Shown piece by piece: positions 44,965 through 57,624 of a stretch of 64,000 nucleotides of DNA. Where the stretch lies: positions 8,810,501 to 8,874,500 of the forward strand of contig JAZHRO010000024.1 in the NCBI GenBank assembly GCA_037157565.1, written 5' to 3'. Both the position numbers and the translations under genes were made by a program. Under the pieces are notes generated by a model, which ran no database searches, was not told the DNA's origin, and saw nothing but the letters and a program-made list of their open reading frames with translations. The stretch is from Thalassia testudinum (lineage: Eukaryota; Streptophyta; Magnoliopsida; Alismatales; Hydrocharitaceae). Position 1 is the first letter of the stretch, and each line of letters starts with the position of its first letter.

Positions 44965-47833
44965 TGATTAGGATAATATATCTCTGAAAAATTTTCAGTA
45001 TGATAATAAATTTTTATATTCTATTTTTTTAATGACAATATCATTTCATATCACATGAATTCTTCCTACCATCTTTAATGAATAATGAAAATCATTCTCA
45101 TCTTATACATTCACCACTAATATACCAATCTAAACCTCCTCCAATGTTAGAAATCACCCATCTCTTTGCTATGATCGACGCAGCAATGTAGGAACATCGT
45201 GCATTGGCAACAACTATTGCATTGGATCACCATGGAGGTATAATTGCAATGCAGGCTGTAGATCTATACACTGCGACAGTCATGAAATGGAAACTTGTGC
45301 GATACTTCAGAGTTTAAATTTTGCTTTCAATTTGGCTTATACCCATAGATAAATCAATAGTGATGCATTGTCCCATATAAGCTAAATATATGATTCTAAG
45401 CAACGCCATCAACATTTCCTACATGTGATCTCTTAATGCCATGCTCGTAAGGAATTCCCCTTCTTTAAGGTTATTTATTTTGGTAGATCTAAGGTCAACT
45501 TGACCAACATCTTAGCAAAATTCTGTATTGAGAAGGGACTTGTTGGGTCTTAAGATGGTTACTCTTTTCGTTGCCCTTTATAAGATTACTTAATACATGA
45601 TCCCCGCTTTCTTTTTTATCTACAGCCATCGTTATACTAAACTACCCTCCAAAATTTTATAAAAAACAAATATATGCTTCCTTTTATCACTTTGCCATGC
45701 ATCTCTTTATAAATCATTCACTTTTGTACTCTCATGTGACTCCCCATACCTATTCCTCATTTTTCATAAAGGGAAGAGTGCTGAAATGAATATTGGTTCC
45801 TGCATTCATCTATCAAAACGTGTTTCTTCTAAATTCTTCAATTTGAAAAATAAAAGAATCTTTTAATGAAAGTTAAAGAATACAAAGAATAAAATGATAC
45901 AATGATAAATTGATTTCATTTCATACGTTATAAGGTTATTTAGTTTTTGCTCCCACTTTTCTTCTTCTTTTTCTTAAGTTGGTAAAGTATGATACTTTTG
46001 TCAGACAAATGATTTTTTTTAACATATATCTATTTTATTTGAAAAGGGTAAAAAGTTTGTTTTTAAAAGTAGGATAATGTTTGGATGTTTAACACAAAAA
46101 ATGAAAAAGAAATAAATCAATTATTAGATCATCTTCCTCAAGGTTGTCAATATCTTTATAAAACAAAATTTGGATCCTTTTGAATAGCTTGAATGAAAAC
46201 TACTAACTGCAGAAATGATTAACTACTTCAATTAAAAATACATCCATATTGTACAAAAGAAAATGCTATCAAAAAATGTCTAACAATATTGTATAAATGT
46301 GCTAATGAAATTTAGGATATCTTGTTTCAAATTTATGCTACAATCATACACTAATATTTTAACATTGTCAAGTAATTTTCAATTATTAATAAATATGACT
46401 CATTGTACTTGATAAGCATTTTCACAATTAAAACTAAAAGGCTATATCGACCTAAAAAATTCTTTCACATAAAAAAAGTGCAAAATTACTTTTAGGTTAA
46501 AGAGAAATTCAAACAACAATTTAATAGCCATTTGATAAGTATCTCTAACTTTCAGGTCCTCAAGCTACCTCGGGACAACTTAAAATAGCACAACACTTAA
46601 GTAAGTGATTACCAGGCACCATGCTTTATTTCCTAAGAATCTATCACACAAGTCTTTTCTTTCATATCACTAAGACAAAAGATGATGTGGTTTATAGAAA
46701 ATCATTTTTTTGAAAGACGACTCATCGCCTCCTCATAAAAGGCCTTATATCTAAACCTTTTATAAAAAGGGGCATCCTTTTCCAAATAAATAGAATTAGG
46801 GGCACCCAATGGATAGAGTAGAAAAAGGGGTATAAGACAGGATTGCTAACCCTACTCTCATCCCCGGCATGGCAAGGATGGGATTGGCAAGCCTATCATG
46901 AGCTTGAGACAACTTATTTATTTGAGAGCCCTTAATTTTTGAGAAATTTTAGTTTGGATAGTTTAATTTTTTTGTCATGAGTGAATTTTCTTCTCTCTCT
47001 CTCTCTCAAAGAAGACTTGCTAGTGAAAAAGAAAAAGGAAATATTTTCGACTATAATTGAGACCAACCTACTATTGAACAAATTGTAAATAGTTTATTTA
47101 GCAAGGTTTTGCCCTAATTAATATTATATGAATTCTCATCTTAGGCATTGAGCTTTATTAAACTAACGTTGGACATAAATCTTAGACAAGCCATTTTACA
47201 AAAGTACAAATATACATTAACACAAATGTTCATGTAAAAGTTCACATGCATCCTTTTGAACTAAATTACAATATTTATATTTAGGCATAAATAAGTGAAA
47301 TATGAGTTTTGAATTAAATTCCACAACTAATATTTTAATTTTAAATCAAATATCACTAGTGATATCCATTTTTGAAGGATATATGAATTTTTTTATAAAC
47401 TATTAAATTTCTAAACTTTGATCATTTCAAAAATCATTAAACAATGAATTTTCAAGTTGGCAGTGATTTCATTGATTAAAATTTTAATTTGTTGGTTTAA
47501 GCACTCCTTTATTTTACTACACTTTGTAAAATATTTCAATGTAGATCTCACCAAAGTAGAATGATGATTAATTTAGTTGAGTTTTATAAATGTCACTCTA
47601 TGTAAATTATATTAACATGCATACAACGTCGAAGGGAATAAGAACTTAGGAGTGATTTTGAATGTCATTATATGGAAACAAAATAGCTTCAAAGTAATTT
47701 GTAATAGTAATTTTTAAAGAATTTTGTGGCATTAATTTGTATTACTACTATGTTTTTTTTTTTGTACTTTTTTCTAACTTCATCCTTACATGCATGTTTC
47801 ATAAGTTGATGATGTTGGACAATGTGCTGTCTA

Positions 47834-49100
47834 TAAATGAAAATCAAAATTTAAGATTTTTCCGTGAAAAAAAAGATAACCTATTATAGAAGAACAAATT
47901 AGATATCAAATAATGCAATCATATGTGAAATAATCAAATAGAAAAATATAGAATTGAGTTGTACCGACCAAGAAAATATATAATCCACGCTTAGTCCATT
48001 GACAAATGGGTCGAAACTTAGGTCCACGATGACTTCTTAAAAATTCCATATATTCACCAAGAAGGTTTAATATTAAGCAATGTTTAAAAATTTAATTGCT
48101 GCATCTTGGACCTCTAGGGGTTAAGCCCTTAGGATTCAAGTCATTATACGGAATCCCAATGCATTGGCAAGATCTATTGGCAAACAAGGAATATATTTTG
48201 AGCCTCGTTATAATTTTTCTTAGATGTTGAACTAAAGTACACATTTGCATATTTAGAGAGAGAATTTACAATTAAAATTAAATCTTTGTTGTTTTTACTA
48301 TTTGATGCCTGTTCAATATTTCTTCGATGAATTCTTTTATTTATCGCTTGAAATCAAAACTTGGTTGGCCTATGTTATTTGGATGTTTCTTCATTGTACT
48401 ATTATTTATGACCTAAAATAGCCCTCTTATTTCTCTGCCAACAACCCTTCCTCAAGAAAGGAAGGGAGGAAAAAGAATCCGCTAATGAAGAGCAAATCAA
48501 TCTACCCAAACCACAACATCTCAAAAAACAAGGGCTCCGAGATAAATAACCCCCATTGAGGTGGGCTTGCCAAGTCCAACCTTGTCACGAGGGTAGTCTT
48601 GGCAACCCCTTCTATTGCCTCTGTTTCCATCGCCCCCACCGTATGCCCCTAAATCTACTTTTCCGAGAGTGGTGCACCCTCTTCTAAAATTTCCCTTCGA
48701 TCCGTCACACTTCTGCTTACCTATATAAGGAATGGATGTGAGATAAAAGAGCACGTCCTCCGTGCATATCATCAGCTGCAAGAGAGAACCTAAGCATCAA
48801 AGCACGTGCTTTTACCCTTTTCTACTATAGTGTTGGAGATAAAATGCTTCCTTTTAATGTACACCTTCACCGAATGCACCATGGGCAAAGATGTTAGTTT
48901 TGTGTCATTACATTCTCTGTTCCGAAGCTATTTTGTCTCTCCATCTCTTCGTCTAACCGTGTAGGTAGCCTACCTGCTATCATATGCCACCATCCATAGG
49001 AATTTATCTATCCATAACAATTTCCCACACCTTCCCTTGACTACAATGACTCTAAGTAATATGATTGTAGATCCTCTGTCAATAAGAATTCCAACCCTAG
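47834..49100. repeat. Segment B, isolated copy 3.1 kb upstream of SBE3
   Basis: It is exactly 1,267 bp and nearly identical to segment B in the array, in the same orientation (for example TTTTAATGTACACC here and TTTTAGTGTACACC in the array). It ends GAATTCCAACCCTAG like unit 3. Flanks differ abruptly from the array (CTGTCTA left, AGTAAATATACGG right). No terminal repeats or target duplication were found. Confidence 0.93.
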
Positions 49101-50585
49101 AGTAAATATACGGAGAATTTCCCTTAAAATCCTACCATCATTCTAGGAACTTTATGCATTACACACAATATTGGTGCTCCACAAGAACTAAGGCGGCTAA
49201 TCCTGTGAGAATGCCATCAAGGAGGACCTTCCCCTCCACCTTGGAAAGGCTTGAACCTAGAAGAAGGATAGGATCCATGTGTCGTATTGGTAATGAAAGT
49301 TCGAGGAGCAATAACAATGATCCCTTGAACTTAAGGGTAGCTCGCCACATCTAAAAGCTGATAGGCGGAGAAAGACCACTCCTAAGCCACCATCCAGCCC
49401 CAATAAATGGGTGTCTTCTATTAGGCCAAAAAGAAGAAGAAAGATCTCCTATCCCAATCAATATAAGAGGAAGATGAAAAGAAAGCACCTCCATACTTAA
49501 CAGAAGGAATCTCAGACAACGGCAAAGCGGGGAAAAACATGCTCTAACTGTGAAAACAAGTAATTCCACTCAAGGCGAATCATTTTAAGCCAAGTATTCT
49601 TCCATGATTTTAGAACCATGCATACAGTTTAAAATCAAAGATTTACGATCCAGTATTTGTCCATACATGGGCCTAAAAGGTGATATACAAGACATGATAG
49701 GATGATAGTCTTGCATCTGAAGAATGGAAGTTAAAAGAGGTGATGCACGGCAAGTGTTAGAACTTTGCACTTGAGCAAACTGGTTTTGAGCTAAAAGTTC
49801 TTTCATGTTAGCAATGTCATACTGTGCAGCTGCTAAAGTTTGCTTCTGACATAATGTCACTGCTCATGTCACTCAAAAAAGGACTTGATATCAAGAGTGA
49901 TCTACAAGATGTCGGAGTCGAATGAATTTGGATAATATCCAGATTGAATCCTGTGTGAGGAATAAATCACCAAGCTTGGGTACAAAGGAGAGTGGTTCAC
50001 GTTGGGCAATGAGATTACATGACGCTCACTGATCTCAAGCACACCTGACATTGGTATTGCACAGAAACAAAGTTTTAAGTGACCTTTAGATGCAACACAT
50101 ATCCCAAGTAAATTTCACGCCCATTCATAAGGCTACTCAGCAATTTCAAAACCTTAACCAAAAGCATCATGGCTAACCAAGCACGATCTAATGCTCTTTG
50201 TAAACACTAACCAGATTAGCTCAGAGCAGTGACAAAGTAAGGTACTTCCATGCTTAGAATGGAATCAGCCATCTGCTCGTCGAGATTCAGAAGCATATCA
50301 GTTTGGCAAATCATCTGTATCAGCAACAGCCCCATGATCTCGAGTCATCTTCAACAAAACCATCATTTTTTGGAATAATAAATCATTCTTCACCTTTTAT
50401 TCAGAAATACAAGCATTCAACACTGAAAACTGGCAGATCAACCAGTGACATTAGCAACATTAATCACATGCACCTCTGCTCAAGAGGGGAAAAAATAGCT
50501 GATATTATACAATCTCAGGTTGGCCAATGTCAACCGTAAGGATAATTCACACTCTTTCTGGGGCACGTTTGAAAGCCCAGGTTCT
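49101..50585. other. Spacer downstream of PLPBP
   Basis: It includes the probable 3' UTR of PLPBP at its right end. Minus-strand frames at 49351-49569 and 49585-49860 have normal amino-acid composition but no domain I recognise; the second (LAAAQYDIANMKELLAQNQF) could be a helical fragment of another gene. Confidence 0.45.
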
Positions 50586-53500
50586 TCATTGTTTCTTTGG
50601 GTACTCCCTTGCTCCAAATATGGTTGACCCAATACGAACATTGGTGCTACCCATCTCAATCTGCAAAATGGAAGCCTTTAGAAATCCTGTTCCTTTTCAA
50701 GCTCAGAACGAGAGAAAACTTCTTACTGCTTGCTCAAAGTCTCCAGACATGCCCATGGACAGCTCACACTCCTCCTCTGGTATCCCAAAAGCCCTGCAAA
50801 CCTCCTCCATACACTTTGCCAATGCCTGTTGCTCAAAAGAAGACGGCAGAATGTTAAAAACGGGGTCAGATGCAAACTTGCAAAGTACTGGCATGTGATG
50901 GTAAGTCGAAGACTACCCTGAAATTTTCTGGAGTAGAGGAGTAATCGAGCATTCCTATGGTCATAAAGCCAGAGAATTCCAGATTTGGACACTCTTGCTT
51001 CACATGCTTGACTAGTTGAAGACATCCTGAAGGTTCTACTCCTGACTTTGCTGCAGAACCATGAAAAATAGTTTTTTACCTCCAAAGTAGTAATAAGATT
51101 CAACAATGATAGTTGGAAAAAAAAATATACCATGCTTTCAAAGAATTGAAAAAAAGAACATAATATTGCTAAGAAGAGAAAATCCATTATGCACTTTAAG
51201 AAATATGCTATGATCCACTGCTGGCTATCCATCCAAAAAAAATGCAGCTTTCTTGTACTACATGTAAATGGGACGAAACAGTTATAGTTGAGCAACATTA
51301 AAATTCAATGGAAATGAACAAGAAAAAGATACACAGATAGGAGAGAGAGAAACATACACAACAAAAAGCCTGCAGATGTTCTGTTCTGTATATATATAAA
51401 AAAAAAATCTTCAAATTAAGCAGTTAAACATAGGCTAACAGAAGAAGAATCAGAGCTTTAAGCTTAGAAATTCTGTGCTTCAACGAGACATTGATGCATT
51501 ATGAATTAGAAAAGCGAGCTCAAAATAAGAAATCTGATAAATTTCCCTTCCGAAGTGTGATGCTTCTCTCACTATAAAATATGTCAAATTTCCTCCAGCC
51601 TTCACTCAAATATGCTGGTTAATTATCTCTGTCAAGAAACCAAAAAAAAAAAAAAAGGAACATCTTTTGGGCCAGTACAGCATGTCAAGGAAATGAATTA
51701 GAGAAATCCATGACAGTGTACTTAACATAACCTAGATGTATTGTAATATGGTAGCAGCATTCTTATTCACTTACACTCTTCTCCACTGGTATTTACTTGA
51801 ACTAAAACCTTGAGTGGCTTCCTCCCAGTGTTAGCAACTGCACGGTCGAGGAAATTGGCAATCTAAAGAAACCAATATAAAATTGTCAATACCTGCTATG
51901 AAAGGCGTTTGAGATATGATGGCTTTGTTTTATTTTTTCAGTTGCAGTAAAAACATACTCTCTAGTTTATTGCAAAAATAGAATGTTATTGAAGCACAAT
52001 TGAACTGTAGTTGTAACATGAATTACTGACTTTTGCTTCGTCCGGGACTTTGCATGGATGTCCTTATAAACATTTATATCATGCATATAACCATAAATTT
52101 ATCATTTCCAACAATGGATAAAGTTGCTTGATTTCACACTTATTTCCCTTTAATGAGTTTAAGCTTATAAAGTAACAATATATGAGCTTACTTGTATGAA
52201 GGTTAGAGTTGATTAAGATATTAGAGACCATCTGAAGGTTGGGATGGAATCAAATATTAAAAAAAATTAAAAAGGAGAATCTCCTCAATGTGGTCTGACC
52301 ATAGCATGAACTCAAAGCCATAGTGGTTTAATGGACAAGGTGATGGATGACACAATTGACATCTGTTAATGTAGTAGGATATAGGAGACAGGAAAAGGCA
52401 TTTAATTTTTAACCTTTTCCATAAAAGATTGCAGGTTTTATGTTGAATTTATTCCAGTACCAATTGCATAAAGGATATCACCTTCATAAGGCAAGATGAA
52501 TGGATATAAAAATCTGGGGGCAGGGGGTGCTGTTCAAAAGAGAAAATATTCTGGTTAAGGGAATATATTTCTCTATGGCCATCCAATATATACACTACTT
52601 CCAAAATTATGCTTTTGAATCACTTCAAAGCACTTCCTAGAATTTCCCCAAAACCAATGAAATCAGAAGTCAAGAACTCTTGCACCCTTGTTGGGATTGA
52701 CCATATGGAACCACTAGTGGTGATTCTATATATAAATAACACACTCAATATATCACAATCCAGGCTTTTCAAACATATGCATGGCTTGTTAGCTGCCATT
52801 TTGATCTATCTTGCATCATCCAGGATTTGCCTGAAGCAAACCATCCATTAGCATGTGTACATCAAAGGACAACTATTCGCAAAACAAAGAAAGAAGATGA
52901 GGCAAAGATCCCCAAAAAAGACCAACCCATTTTCTTGATCTCTTATCCATGAGCATACAAGAATATCTAGAGTTGAATGAAGTAAGAACGTAGTGATTTT
53001 GTTGTTACCTTTACATTATCAATAGTCTCAACCATTTCGAGGTTAGGTACAGAAGCTGCATGCACAAAATATTAATGAAATCAACTATATCCTCAAAACC
53101 TTTACCGACAAATATGAGCAGGCATGCAGTCAGTCAAATGAATAATTTAAAAAGAAAGAAATTCATGCAAAAGATAGCATTTTAATTTTATTACATAATT
53201 AGCCCAATGGATTTAACAGCATTATCAAGAATATCAACCTAATTCATTCTAACGATTTTTAGTAATTCTGCACCTCAGATTTACCAGAAATGTGCATCTA
53301 GAAAATGATGCAATCAGACGTATACATCATTTTGAAAAGGAAGAACTCAAAATAGACTAGTATCCCAAAGGCCAAACCACCACGAACTATTAGAAATGCT
53401 GCGGCAAGCATAAGAATGGAGATTGCATATGTACTTCCATAAATAGAAGGCTGCAACTTATGCTCATGTCTTCCTCAAATAAACCAAGATACCAAATTGC

Positions 53501-55142
53501 AAAAGAGGGTCTTTGCAGACCCAGGTGATTGTTGACAAAATTGCAGGATAATTCAGATACTTCAGGAAACAGCATAATGTTTAAAAAAAAGGGAGAAAAA
53601 AGGAAAGGAAGTGGAGTGAAACTGAAAAATACCAACAAGAGACTTGGCTTTGTTGCTTTGCAGATGGCCTATAAAATGCCAGCTGATGTCTTCTGGAAGC
53701 TGCAACATAAAATAATCCGATTAAATATCAACATAAGTAAAGAGTGGAACATCCAAAATGTAAAGAGTTAGGGCCTTCTCCCAAGGGAATCTTTCTTTCT
53801 GATAAGTTTGCCAGGGGAATACTAGGTAACAAATTAAGCCACCCTCTAACTTCAGATCTACTAAATACTTTTCTCAGTTTTGACTGCTACTCATGTTTGC
53901 TTGACTTCAGATCTCGTTTAGGCCACCATTATGCCATCTGACTGCATGATTTTCCTTCCGATATAAATAGCATCACATCTCTGGTTTCAACATAGCCTCG
54001 AGATTTTTATAGACAAGAAGAAGAAGAATGGTTCCCCTACTCCCTACCACAGAAAGACCACCTGCATTACTCTTCAGAAGCCTGTGGCACGGCACGTTGC
54101 CCTCACAGCCAAAATAACAACAAAGTTCCACTCCGGAAGAATTGTGGTATTACATTGAAACAGCAACAGAATTCCTCTTCCTTCCAAACAACACAATCAT
54201 AAATTCCATTCCCAGCTATTGACGAGCTCTTACAGGTGAGATTGCCTATAGCTTTATTCCAAAATGCCACAACCATCCATCACCATAACAGAGATCACCA
54301 AACAACTTAGAAGCAAAAAAGAACGAGTCATGTAGAAATAACCATCTGACTCCACCTTTCTTTGGTGGGTCGCAACATTCAGTAGGACTTTAATCGGCGT
54401 AACAAGTGAGCTAGCTGCTGTAGAGATGGGAAACCAAAGTTATCTATTAACAAGTCGAATCACTCTCTTTGACTGCATTTTGATTGCGGAAAAGCTTTGG
54501 CCAGAGTAGCTATAGGCAAGTGAAAGGGGCCGGACTTGATAGGTGGGTAGATTAGCCATAAGTTGGAAAAGGTATAAACATCGCTTTCCCCATAAACCAC
54601 AGCAACCGTCTCTCCCTCCAAGCTCTCCAGTGTGCTCTCAAACAGATACATCCCCCACCGCCGCGATCGTTACCGCGCTTCAATTCAACAAAACCAAACA
54701 CAAACACCATAACTGCTCGATGATCCCGAATGCACGTTCACATGGAAAACAGCCAAACCATCCCCTCACGATTCACTACACATCCAACACAGCAACTCCG
54801 TACCCTTTCCTAACAAATAGTTCCAAAGAGGAGCGAGCACACACAAAACAGAAATAGCAAAAAATAGAAGAGAGAGGGATGACGAAATCCCCACCGTCCA
54901 TCCAGGAAGGGACAGGGTACCTGAGGGGCCTTGTCGAGAAGCTCCTGGACGTAGTTCTCGCCGAAGCAGCGGTGGCCGGCGTCGTAGACCTGGCGGAGGA
55001 GGGGGACCGGCTTCGTCTTGGACACCGCCACGACCTTCACCGACTCCGGCGCCCTCCCGGACCTCTCTGCCGCCTTCTGCACCCTCTGCAGCACCGACCG
55101 CAGGGCCGATGCTGCCGCCCCTTCGATCGCCGGCGTCGACAT
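50586..55142 (-). CDS. PLPBP: Pyridoxal phosphate homeostasis protein (PLPBP/PROSC/YggS family), complete, seven exons
   Basis: Exons are 54921-55142, 53633-53699, 53009-53055, 51775-51862, 50917-51050, 50727-50825 and 50586-50660. All introns are GT/AG and phases match. The total is 732 nt, 243 aa plus TGA, the usual length. The protein is a single alanine-racemase-like TIM barrel that binds PLP without known catalysis and buffers free PLP. The PLP lysine is K42 in AVSKTKP. Other family blocks are GHRCFGENYVQE, WHFIGHLQSNK (81-91), VQVNTSGE (134-140 region), GFMTIGM (169-175 region) and SMGMSGDF followed by GSTNVRIGSTIFG (209-235). It carries no obvious transit peptide. The chosen start follows the plant consensus M-x-T/S-P-A; an upstream in-frame ATG at 55181 would add 13 residues. 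Confidence 0.96.
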
Positions 55143-55217
55143 GATGCGCCCCCCCGCCGAGCAGAGACCACGCACACGCAAGACGAGGTGGAGTGCTCGC
55201 GGCCACTCTCGCCGCCT

Positions 55218-55234
55218 TCTCTCTCTCTCTCTCT
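55218..55234. repeat. (TC)n in PLPBP leader
   Basis: A 17-nt TC repeat lies about 75 bp upstream of the PLPBP ATG. Like the SBE3 leader it reads GA on the sense strand. Confidence 0.85.
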
Positions 55235-55299
55235 ACCACCACGCAATGCTTGTAGACGTGCCCGCAGAAGATTGTCTGTTTAAGGATCGCCCCTCCGGT

Positions 55300-56510
55300 G
55301 AAATTGTTTATCGAGCTAAACGAGCCCAGTCCGGCTGTGCTCGAGATCCGCTTGTTAAACCATTGAGACCAAATTTTGGGCTCGATTGCAGCTCATCAAG
55401 CCATCGAGTTAAAGGTTGTGAGCCCCTGTTAAGTCCGAGGGAGTCAAAATTTTTTGAGACCCTTACACGACTCCTTTAAGATGCTGGCAAAGTTTTGCTG
55501 ATATCACATATTGAATGTTCTTAAATTAGTGATTTTATGTATTCTAATATTACATATATCTACTTTTATCAAGTGTATTAATAAGATTGCTTGTCTTAGA
55601 AATTATGTGTCGCAAAAGAGATGTAAACTCTCCTAAGCTACTTATATTATAATTTCCTATTGGAAATTATATTGATGTATGCATACTTATTGAATAGTCA
55701 TAAAATTTGGAAGCAAGTCCTCATTGACCTTTATTGTCCAGAAACTTGGTGCACCATGAATCGCATCGTAGTTGTTATGGACTTGAGTGTGTGTAATGTA
55801 TACTTATAAGACATGGATGTTACAAGATATTAGGGTAAGTTTAATAAGGCATATAATGTAGTGTATATAAGTTATGTCGAACTCAAATATCAAGATGAAA
55901 AGTTCCTCCAGATATTTCAAGATTAAAAGGCATCAAATCAATTTATTTATTTCTTTTGTTTTAAATTGGTTAGAGTTCATTGAATATGTTCACTTTCTTT
56001 AGTCCATAGGTGTTGAGTTATTTTTTTGATTAAGATATTTGTTTTTATTACTTGCATAACCCCTTCTATAAAAGAGACATTATTCTTGATGAAGGAGAGA
56101 GAAAAAATTAGAGTAAAATTCACATATACTCTCTTCCCTTCTCTCCCAATGGCAACTTCTTCCCCTCAACTTTTTCTCTCTTTCCTCCCCTCTACTTTTC
56201 TTCCCCTTCCACCTCATTTCTTCTTCTTTTCTTAATCCAGGGACTCTTGTTGCATCACCATAGAGTGGCTTATATGGATGCTCCCTTTGGAGATCTCAAC
56301 AATTACTAGTTATGTTATTCCTTAAATGCTTTCTCTTATCAAGCTCGAGTCTTTACTGGACCAAGTCCATTTAAATTTACGTTTGACTCATTAAACTATT
56401 GGACCTAATTTTTGGGTTTGAACTTAGCTTGTTAACATGTAAAGTTGAGCTTGCAAGCTCTTACCAAGCTAAGTTTGAATTGAGCTTATCAAGTTTGAGA
56501 TTTTTTAATA
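55300..56510. mobile_element. Putative hAT-like element hAT-7 (AGCTCGA/AAGCTTG-rich)
   Basis: The left part (55300-55430) has CGAGCTAAACGAGCCC, GCTCGAG and TTGTTAAACCATTGAGACC. The right part (56340-56510) has inverted relatives such as CAAGCTCGAG, CATTAAACTATTGGACC and AAGCTAAGTTTGAA. The middle is AT-rich. The arrangement resembles the other motif-filled hAT elements, but exact ends and a target duplication were not found. Confidence 0.45.
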
Positions 56511-57624
56511 GACTTAATTTTTGTAGGGTATGATAACATGCTAAAATGCTCGCCACATGGTTGAATACTTAGGTTTGAATTTTAGACTTAAAGTGATTGT
56601 ATTTCGTGGCACGACGAAAAATAAATAAGATTATGTGAGGTGATCGCATTTCAACATGTTGAGTTTTTACAGCGTGTTATTTGATTTCTTTTTTTTACTT
56701 TTTTTACTTTTTTCTCTATAAAATTCACTAAGATCATAGCATGATCTTTTATTTTTATACTAAGAAGCCCACAACGTGATCAACCTCTTTTGTTCTCCTA
56801 AGTAGACAAATATAAACATCAGAGAAATAAAGTCTTGGTAAGAAAACAAGAAGTGTTTAAAAACAAGATGTAATAGGGAGTGGATATTTACAATTTAAGT
56901 ATGTGTATTTGTATTTTTTTTCATATACATATAATCCATAGATAATGAACATCTATACAAGTGGACTTATAGAAAAACATAGAAGATTAATTGAGCACTT
57001 CCTTACATTGCATCCAAAATAACACAATGAGGAACAAAGAAGACGCACATGAGTATCTCATTTATCATGTTACAAAAAAAATCTTTTCTCATTCCAACAT
57101 CGTTATCCCATCTTCAAGTATTATAAAGTGCTTCACTTTTCAAGCCAAAGGTTCATTTTTGTAATAAAAAGGGAATAAAATTTAGTAAAATATGAAGATG
57201 CACATATAGTTCTTCTACCTGTATTTATTACTTGCACATTTCACATATAAATATTATAAATTAATGCTACCTGACAAAAAATATTCATGCAACGATATCT
57301 TTGTCATGACATTAACATATGAATACTTTCATCTCTAAATTATATTTAAAGTTTTATTTTTCTGATTACTAAAAATATTAATTCTCGCGACAAGAACACT
57401 TAGCTTATCTTTCTTTATTTCTATTTTTATCACTTTCCTTTGTATAAGCACAAGTTCGCTTCATCTGAGAGGGATAAATATGGTGACCAACTGATTTGTT
57501 CCCACTGGCAACATAAGGTTTCTTCCGTGTCTACCTTATGCAGATACCTTTATCCCTATACCGCGAAACAAGTAGATATCCCTATCCGATCCGCCAACCC
57601 CATTCCCAAACCACAATCGGATTC

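Larger units (their letters stand above)
44694..47833. other. Region upstream of SBE3: 5' leader, promoter and AT-rich spacer
   Basis: A GA/CT-rich leader runs to about 44870, then AT-rich DNA without recognisable genes extends to the segment B copy. A weak repeat-like block with GGGGTATAAGACAGGATTG is near 46830. Confidence 0.55.
55143..57624. other. Divergent spacer between PLPBP and the PPR gene
   Basis: It holds the PLPBP leader with a (TC)n run, an AGCTCGA-type repeat element and then AT-rich DNA up to the PPR start. No further gene was found. The CT-rich frame at 56026-56235 looks like low-complexity sequence. Confidence 0.5.

Noticed and set aside
37136..48781. Repeated 86-codon frame in segment B as a conserved gene
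   Set aside because: Four identical copies reflect duplication of the DNA, not selection. No domain, and no start context or promoter argues for translation.
47834..49100. Segment B as a Helitron (ends in CTAG)
   Set aside because: No 5' TC end, no 3' hairpin before CTAG, and the flanking base is not T at any copy.
54766..55479. Long alternative frames over PLPBP exon 1 (both strands)
   Set aside because: They are GC-driven shadows; the PLPBP frame has clear family motifs and splice sites.
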